From: Porites lobata
Taxonomy: Eukaryota > Cnidaria > Anthozoa > Scleractinia > Poritidae
Assembly (NCBI GenBank): GCA_942486035.1
Contig: CALNXK010000022.1
Span: 3,002,501 to 3,066,500, forward strand
Length of the DNA stretch: 64,000 nt
Reading direction: 5' to 3'
This document shows positions 56,785 through 64,000 of the stretch, piece after piece. A program made the position numbers and the translations under genes. The notes beneath the pieces were generated by a model, which saw nothing but the letters and a program-made list of their open reading frames with translations, did no database searches and was not told the origin of the DNA. The first letter of the stretch is position 1. Every line of letters starts with the position of its first letter.

Positions 56785-58549
56785 TTTAGCGATATGTTTT
56801 CAATCGAATGAACGCGTGATCTTAGAAACACATTATTCTCTAAAACCACTCAAGTCCAACTGCAAAGACAATTGACTAATAAATACATTATGTTTAATTA
56901 TCCGTATGACATCATTAACAATACCGCACAACCCCATGGGAATCAGAAAGGTGTTTCGTTCGAACCTGGTTCGAATTCATTTGTGACTGCAAAAGGATTT
57001 TCACTGCAATGCGCAATTTCTGGTTACTTTTTAGCATAGGACCCATAATTGGTGAATGGCTCCCGTTCATCGTTGCTATTCACCGTCCACGTTACCTTAA
57101 AATTTCAATCTGCAAACGACTGCAAAACTTAATGAACTGACAAAAAGGATAATTCCAGTTAATCTTGAAAATTAAACTGCAGTTATGCTTCTACCGCAAT
57201 ATTGCTATTTGCATGAAAAGAAAGGTTAATAAAAAAGAGGCTTTTCAATCTCCTTCAAATGAAAAAGCTAGGCTGTCAACAAACGTTTTATGTTCGAATG
57301 TGGGTGATTTTGCGAGCGCGCGAGGATAAGTGCGGAGCGCGAGAACCAGAAAGAAACATCCACCCCTTGTGTTAGCGGTCAATACACTGCTAGCTCGCGG
57401 TTTTGTTTTCATATGCACGCAAGAAAATAGAAGGTCTGTGAACAATGTTTACTTTCGCACTGACTGTCAAGTGTGTCTACTGTGGCTATGACGGTTGTAT
57501 AAGAGATCAGCCTTACCTGCAGGCGCCCGCGTGTCCCTATATATCCCTTTGCAGTCATTTGTCATAAAAGTAGGTTAAAGCTGGTTAAAGTGACATCACG
57601 AGCCGCCCGTTTTGCATTTAAAACTAGTCTGTTCACAGTCCTCCTATTTCTCACAGAGATCGTCGAGCGCGCGTATGAATCCGCAAGGCATAAAGAGAAA
57701 AACGTCAGGCTTCCATGGCCGGCTCCCATGAAAACGTCTGTGGACGGGCTAATTTTATACTTTCGTAGCCTGCGTAGCAAGCATTTCCAATCGAGTTATT
57801 GCGTGGCCTGTGAATACAACCGTTTCTCCTTGTTCCTCGCCGCTAGCAAGGAAAAACGGCTGTATTCGCAAACCGAGTTATTGCGTGGAAGTTGCTCTCC
57901 GCCCAATTAAGTTTCGCGACGACCTCGCGAGGACAGGGTTGTGCTCTCGCGGTTTTCCTGGTTGATTTGTTTGATTCTCCCTTCAGATATTTTGTGTGAA
58001 TAATAAAATGCACTTTTCCTAGCTAGAGCTCATAAGATCTCCAGTTTTCAAAGAAAATAGTTTAAAATCAGTCACGTTGGTCAATCACATGACAAAAAAC
58101 AACTAACTTGTGAATGAAACCGCCACGGGTAAGATCAGGCATGATGGTAAAAAGCCGCCCGCTATAAGAACCAATCATCTTGTAGGATTTGGAGAATCTT
58201 GCGTGTTAGGCAGAAAATTCTACCACCAAAGGTTTTGGGAAAATATTCCTTCCGGGGCTTTGAAAACTGCACGAACCCCAGGCGAAGGCTTTTTTACGTC
58301 ATCTTCGGACACTCTTCGGAAGTGTTCTTATGACTCGTTTACACTCGTTCCCAGTTTGTTATGTGTCCAATGTTGGCGCGAGACTTCGAAGATGCTCAAA
58401 AGCATGCGTACATTGTGTGGAACAATCGCGGTGAAATGTAGATGAAATTCACTTGAAAATTCAGCTGAACGCTTATCAGGTGAGAGAAAAAGTCGTCAGG
58501 AGGAAGTAGACGTGATGTTCAGAAGACTTTGAAGGAAGCAGGTCCAGCA
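56785..58549. other. Divergent intergenic region, CIMIP2B-like / B-box-like gene
   Basis: This 1.77-kb region lies between two divergent starts and should hold both promoters. It carries a hairpin at 57812-57867 (GAATACAACCGTTTCTCCTTG and CAAGGAAAAACGGCTGTATTC) bracketed by a direct repeat CGAGTTATTGCGTGG (57792 and 57874). I support no coding region here. Confidence 0.55.
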
Positions 58550-61500
58550 ATGGCGACAGCTGGATTGTCTCCAATCTGCTACAATCATCCCGAGAAAAAG
58601 GCAGATTTCAAGTGCTTTGACTGCAAACGTGGTAGGTTGTTAGTTTGTTCATCCATGCTCTAACGTACGATTTTATCTCGAAGAAGTTTAGACATTGCTT
58701 GCTCGTGAAAAGAGGAGCATGAAATTGTCCACGTACGCGTTGCATTTCTTGTCATTTCCTTTACACATGTGTCAAAATTCAACACATGATCTGCTTGTCA
58801 TCCTGGATAGCACTTTGGTCAATATTTGAGCTAAACTTCAGAATACCCGGCCACTTCTTTGCGTATCATTGAATAACAAAAGTGCCCATTGTGTTATACC
58901 TCGTTCTTCAAAGCGTTCCGACAAATGTAAACGATGTGGACGGGTATTCTGAAGTTGTCATTATGAGTGTTCAGTTGTATAAGAGAGGTGGCAGGGGATG
59001 GCAAAATAGCAAGAACCCTCAGTCAAGCGCCCTTCCTTTTCTTTTCAAAGAGATATTATTTTCAAATTTTTTTGGGCAAAGCTTCCCACTGGAGCGTGCT
59101 ACATAATTATCTTATTTTTATTTTGACTTAAAGTAAATTTGTTATTTGGGAAATTGATAATTGAGGTAAATACTGTAAGCACCAATGCCTCACATGAAGG
59201 CCCTCCAAAACAGCAGGTGGTAGAATGGCAACAGGTATTTCCCACCAAGATAACAGTTTTGCTCTTGGGGTTTTAGGGTGAGTTCCAAGTTAAACATGCT
59301 GATAAGATAATAATATACAAATACTCTGCAAACTATATTATCTGTATTATCTATCTAACGATCTCATCATACCCTGTACGAATGAAGACAGGCCGTAAAA
59401 TATCTCAACCCTCTATTGCTCCATGTATCACTTATTACAAACTCAAATCACATGGCTCACTGTGCCCGTATTATAGTTTCATGTGCATGTACCACGTTTG
59501 ATGTGGTGTTGTATTTTGCTATCTTTCAGACTCGGTCATCAATTTGTGCCCACAGTGTAATATTCAAGTGCACAGTCTAGATGTATTCAGAGCGCACAGA
59601 GTTGAGCATATCGAAGTAAAGGTGAAAAAAAACTACATGTACAATTTAGTTGGGATGTCGCTATTTCAAGTTGCCGAGAAAATGTGATTAGTAGGGAGGG
59701 AATTGAACAGCTTTGGCTCAAATTAATTGCGAAAGATATTATTGTTTTGCAGGACAGGGAACGGAGGCTTTCACAAGATGTTGATGACATTGAAAAGTAC
59801 GTAAAATAAAAAACAGAAGCGCATTCCCGTTACTGTTGTCTGGGCTTCTGTAAAAGTCATCGGCTAGTAATGTAAAACAAATGGCTAAATGTAATTCTTA
59901 CTTTTGGGTCTGTAAACAAATTCTTGTGGCGTTATACATGTATTTTAAATTCATGAAGCCCCTTTGGTAAATTTTACTATTCCTGTTTTTGTGTTTTTGT
60001 AAACTGAAACTTGCCATTCTCTGTTGATTTTTTTTTGATTTTGGGTGGTCACAGAGTAAAGTAATCAATGTTTTTTTTTAATAAATGTAAAGTTACATGT
60101 ATTCACAAAACTAAATTGATTACTTTACTTTCTCCCTTTTAAGCATGGTTTCATTGCTGGGTTATTTTCTTTGGATAATTTATTTTTCTTTCTGGTCAAT
60201 GAATTCTTCCATTTACATGTAATTCATGTTTACACAGGTTTACTTTTTCTAATTCCTGTTTACGTTTTTTATTGAAATGTTTCCAGATTAGTAGCTGTTG
60301 AAAGCGATATTCTTCAAAATGTGCTGGCTAGATTGAAATACTGTGAAGAAGAGGAGAAGGTATTTATTATTACTGCTGAAACTGAAGCTACGTATTAATT
60401 ACAATATGTTTGTGTTGTAGATAAAACTAGTTCTCAGGTTAAATCTTAGTTTCCTTTGTCTTCTATAGATGATAATTAGGGTTAGCTAACAAAGGAAATT
60501 TAATACTGATTTAACCTGAGGTCAATTTTACCTACAACCTTACTTTGTCAGTGCATGCTTTGATTCATTGTTGTGATCTATTTTATATTCTTTTTTGTCA
60601 CTCAAATTTTATACATCTCAGATCTTAAAATCAATTTACAAGAAGAAGTCTGCAAGCTTTTAGTAAAAAAAGGTTAAGAAAAAAAAGAAAAAAAAAAAAT
60701 GGGGGGGAGAGCATTGCCACTTTGCTAGGACCCAGACCTGGCCTCCATTTAATGATGAGGAGATTGCAAAGCACTAGGCGATTCATGTGCGACAAGTTTA
60801 TCTTTATAAACTTTGGTATATGTATACTCAGAGGCCTTTGGCCTTCACCTTGAGGGGAGTAATCATACACCGTAGAATGAAGTTTGCTTTAAAGACCCAC
60901 TCATCCAATATTTGGCAGAGAAAGTTGCATTTCAGGGATTTATTTTGCAACGTTTTATATATTTACAGTAAAAAAAAATATTTGGATCTATATCCAGTAA
61001 TGAGCAACTGTTTTTGACTTTAACTACAGTAGAACCTTGTTAACTCGAACTTGGATATCTCATATTCCCTGCTAACTTGGCTAAAATTAATTTCCTTTCC
61101 CTTGATCAAATTTTTACTGAAATTTACCCCGATAACTCAAATTCCCCACTAACTCGAACTAATTTTTTGTTTTCCTTCAGAGTTTAAGTTACCGGGGTTC
61201 TACTGTAATAGTAATAATTAATGTCAAAAATAGTTAATTATTAGAATGCCCCTTCTGACAAGTATCCATGGCAAAATCAGTGAAACCCCCATTTTGTTAC
61301 GATGTATAGCCCATCTTGTAACCTAACTGTTGCAAATTTTGTTGATAATAAAAATCAGTGTCAGGATCGACTGTCTTGGCAGTTTCCTTGCAGATCATAA
61401 ATTCACCATTTTTTGTGGAAGATGGCACTTAATTCTGGTTGTGTTGTTTCCTTTCAGGAGACAATAAGTCACTTAATTCAACTGCAGACTGCAACAAAGA

Positions 61501-64000
61501 AACGAATTGCTGAGATCAAAGAATGTGAGACAAGAATTGAGAAGGCTTTTGGTTATCTAACAAAGGTGTTATGAAGTCTGTTTAGGAAATTAAATTTGAA
61601 GTTAAATTGTTTCAACTTTGATAAATACATGTAATTCTCAATTTGCTATTCTCAAAAGTGCTGATTATTACTGGTTATGATAATAACATTGGCAAGTTAT
61701 TTTCTCGTTAAATCCAATTATCACTCTTGCTTCTGGAAATTTTAAAAAATGCCTCTAGAATCAAGCTGTTTTCTGGTCATTGTCTGGCCAAACCAAGCTA
61801 AAACTGTTCAAAACCCGTACGAAACGAGCAGCACTGCTGCAGCGCTGCAGAATGGCTTCAAGAAGCGCTACAAAAGAGCTGTAAAAGCGCTGGGCTGCAG
61901 CAGCCGCAAATTTTGGCTGCAGTGGAAAGCCCTTTGACAGCAATAAACAGCGCTTTTGCAGCGGTGCAGAAAATTCCCGAATCACGATCTGCGCTGCAAA
62001 GTGGCTGCAAAGTGGCTTCGAAAAGACAAAGAATGTTGTTACCGGTAATGGCCTACCACTCGTTAGTACAAAAAAAAGAAATGCAGGCTCCAATAATACA
62101 ATAATCATGATACATGGTAGAGGAGTTGACAAGGCCTTAGTAGCAGAGTAAAAACCATTAGAAAGTCAAAATGCAACTTATACTTTATTAGTATCCACAT
62201 GTACATGTTACAAAAGCAAGTGGCATAGAACAAATCTGCAGCAGTTGCGCTTTGTAAATATTTAGCAATCACGGTCACTCATCTGAATGTAAGAACATGC
62301 ATTAACATGCAGACATTGAAAATTATCTTTTTTAAAAATAAAGAGAATAACAGAGATTGTTCTACATAAAGTTTACACGGACAGCAGCCAAATGATATTT
62401 TGATTCGTTGCAACGGGCTAAGCTGGACATCGCTCACCTTGATGTTTTGTCCATGATCCACGATCTTCTACACTTTTTTCATGAAAGAAATCAACCCAAT
62501 TTTACTTTGGTCGTCGTTAAATTTTACAATGGACTGAGGAACGAACATTACCGCGAGCGTATAAGAATCTTGTAAGTGCGAACCCCATCTCAGATTCTTG
62601 TATCTGTGTTGCTTGCTCTGGTTCGATTCGTCGATACTTAGCATAGAAGTCACTGTTCAGTGCATTGTTTGCAAATACGTTTGAGCTGTTCCATCCAAAA
62701 ACTTCAACAGAACTTCCATCTCGAAACAGAACTAGATGCAAAAAAAACTTAGAATGTTTGCGCCTTTCATTCAACGGTCGCAAATGTTTGGACGATCGTG
62801 TGTTTGTCTAGAGAATTTGTAATGGAATCTCATGCAGAAGGACCGACCAATTAGATTACGGCCTAGAAAGTCTCCAGGGAATTAGCGATAACATTCTCAC
62901 ACTCGCCGGTCACGGAATGAAATTTATTATTTATTGAAATCTTTATTCCGAAAGCACAGAATTTCGAGGTTTATTCAATAAGTGATCTTCCTTGCACACA
63001 AGCTTACTCACATTTCTTAGAGGTACAGTCAAAGTTGTCACGTTATAAAAGGCGTAATCTGTGCCAAGGCTTTTTCCGGCGATTCATGTTATTGGTGCTC
63101 AAGAAGGTCAGATCGACCGCAGCTGAATTGTAGCATTACAGTACTGCAGCTACTTCGCAGCATTTGAAAGTCGGCAACTGCGCTGCAAAACAACTGCCGA
63201 GAGCTTCAAAGAGCCTTCAATGGCTTGCTTTTGCACCCCGTTGCAACTTGAATGAAGCTGCTTTTTGGCTTCTAAAAGGCTGCCGAACAGCTGTAATTTA
63301 GCTGTACAGCTATTTTGAAGCGATTTTGTGGCGCTCTACAGCGCTGCAAGTTTTGTACGGGAATGCTCTTTAAGCCAAGCACAATTCTTCCTTCTATTTC
63401 TAATGTCTGACCATGCATGCCCAGGACAAATTGTGGGGTCTAATAAAAAATTCTTAATGTCTTTTTTTTGTCTGCTGGTCCTAACTCGTGAATAATCTGG
63501 CCATGAGACAAAGGAAATCAAGAATCAACCAAGATAAACAAACCTACACATGCCATGTGTGTTACATGCTGTAGAGACATTGATGGATTTAATGTGAAGG
63601 ATTTTGTATCTGAAGCAGTGAAGGGGTACAGCTGTATTTAGGGTGTGAAATTGGGTGTACGTATAAGAATGGAGGCTGCTCAGGGCATACCCAAGGTAAT
63701 CCATATGTCACAAACACCCACGGACACGGCCACTTCTTTAATTACCCCCACCCTAAGGGAAAAGCTTTTTACCAATGTCTTTTAGTCAGCTTTCTCAAAC
63801 CATAACTATAAAATACAGACTCTATATCCATGCAGCTTTTTTCTTTTTGCTGTTTTTTTAGGTATCAACCTTGTTGACACAGTGTAGTGCCCCTGTTGAG
63901 GACACTAAAGTCACTGTAGCTTTTAAGGATCCCTGTTCTCCTGAGCATGAGGCTACTGTTTCTTCTACTGCTGCACCCCAACAGTCTTTGGTACATCCTG
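58550..64000 (+). CDS. B-box-like zinc finger and coiled-coil protein, 3' end outside window
   Basis: Exons: 58550-58631, 59530-59621, 59753-59796, 60287-60359, 61458-61565, 63862-64000 (still open at the edge). The first 58 residues give C10-x2-H13-x8-C22-x2-C25-x8-C34-x2-C37-x4-H42-x7-H50, a pattern close to a B-box zinc finger. Residues 59-133 are rich in charged heptad-like sequence (DRERRLSQDVDDIEK, ARLKYCEEEEK, KKRIAEIKECETRIEKAF), probably a coiled coil, as in TRIM proteins after the B-box. The last visible exon is a Ser/Thr/Pro-rich stretch. There is no RING finger upstream of the start. I do not recognise an orthologue; a RING-less TRIM-like adaptor is the best guess. Frame continuity across five introns supports the model. 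Introns hold several transposons, including one of 1.5 kb. Confidence 0.75.
60433..60520. mobile_element. CAGGTTAAA hairpin family, short copy
   Basis: The ends CTCAGGTTAAATCTTAGTTT and GATTTAACCTGAG pair, and TTTCCTTTGT pairs with ACAAAGGAAA. It belongs with the element at 20505-20646 and lies in intron 4 of the B-box-like gene. Confidence 0.65.
61027..61205. mobile_element. Tigger/pogo-like MITE, TA target
   Basis: The ends CAGTAGAACCTTGTTAACTC and TAAGTTACCGGGGTTCTACTG are inverted, flanked by TA (61025-61026 and 61206-61207). The terminus matches the CAGTAGAACCTC consensus of pogo/Tigger elements. Inside, AACTCGAACT and AACTCAAATTCC words repeat. Confidence 0.8.
61814..63361. mobile_element. 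1.5-kb element with GCTGCA-rich subterminal repeats
   Basis: The outer ends CCCGTACGAAACGAGCAGC and GCTGCAAGTTTTGTACGGG are inverted. About 200-260 bp at each end is crowded with GCTGCA, GCGCTGCAG and TGGCTTC words. The centre (about 62100-63050) is unique and shows only short frames (for example 62517-62783 on the minus strand) with no recognisable transposase. I found no clear TSD. It lies in intron 5 of the B-box-like gene. Confidence 0.65.
63484..63530. repeat. Fragment of the CAGGTTAAA hairpin family
   Basis: It shares CTCGTGAATAATCTGGCC and GAGACAAAGGAAAT with 40851-40938 and the arm AGAATCAACC with 20505-20646. It is truncated on both sides. Confidence 0.5.

Noticed and set aside
58110..58445. 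111-aa frame upstream of the B-box-like gene
   Set aside because: It has no recognisable domain and no good donor linking it to exon 1. It may be 5' UTR or chance.
62517..62783. 88-aa minus-strand frame in the GCTGCA-rich element
   Set aside because: It is too short, with no transposase motif. It is mentioned only as possible decayed content.

Overview
The window is nuclear DNA from an animal. Every gene is split by GT-AG introns, the base composition is AT-rich, and intergenic and intronic DNA is packed with short inverted-repeat transposons. The gene content (axonemal dynein assembly factor, ciliary microtubule inner protein, PPIL3, GNL1, KLHDC10) is metazoan. The repeat style, tRNA-like SINE heads and a secreted CUB-CUB-laminin G protein suggest a cnidarian, probably an anthozoan such as a stony coral. 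That last step is inference; no species call is possible from sequence alone.

Layout, left to right: (1) 619-9679 (+), an eight-exon gene for a secreted CUB-CUB-LamG protein. (2) 9680-12403, intergenic with two transposon relics. (3) 12404-14849 (-), KLHDC10, a kelch substrate receptor of CUL2 ubiquitin ligases, with only one coding intron. (4) 15140-33963 (+), DNAAF5/HEATR2, 20 exons. (5) 34715-39816 (-), PPIL3, a spliceosomal cyclophilin, 7 exons. (6) 40030-51643 (+), GNL1, a circularly permuted GTPase, 17 exons. (7) 53737-56784 (-), a CIMIP2B/FAM166B-like ciliary protein, 4 exons. (8) 58550 to the right edge (+), an unrecognised B-box-like zinc-finger and coiled-coil protein, incomplete.

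I joined exons by hand from splice sites, reading-frame continuity and recalled family similarity. For DNAAF5 (868 aa), PPIL3 (164 aa), GNL1 (604 aa), KLHDC10 (374 aa), CIMIP2B-like (301 aa) and the CUB-LamG protein (454 aa) the frame stays open from ATG to stop. Two gene pairs start head to head: KLHDC10/DNAAF5 are 290 bp apart and PPIL3/GNL1 213 bp apart, so each pair probably shares a promoter. DNAAF5/PPIL3 and GNL1/CIMIP2B end tail to tail. DNAAF5 and CIMIP2B both act in motile cilia; the other neighbours have unrelated housekeeping roles, so this is not an operon-like pathway cluster.

I found no dramatic new multi-gene system. The most unusual material is the set of non-autonomous DNA transposons. 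Several have target-site duplications I could align directly (TA, ACT, GTAAT/TTCTT, AAAACA/TCTAGA and a 9-bp CCACTGATG), and at least three sites hold one element nested in another. The novel-looking genes are the CUB-CUB-LamG protein and the B-box-like protein.
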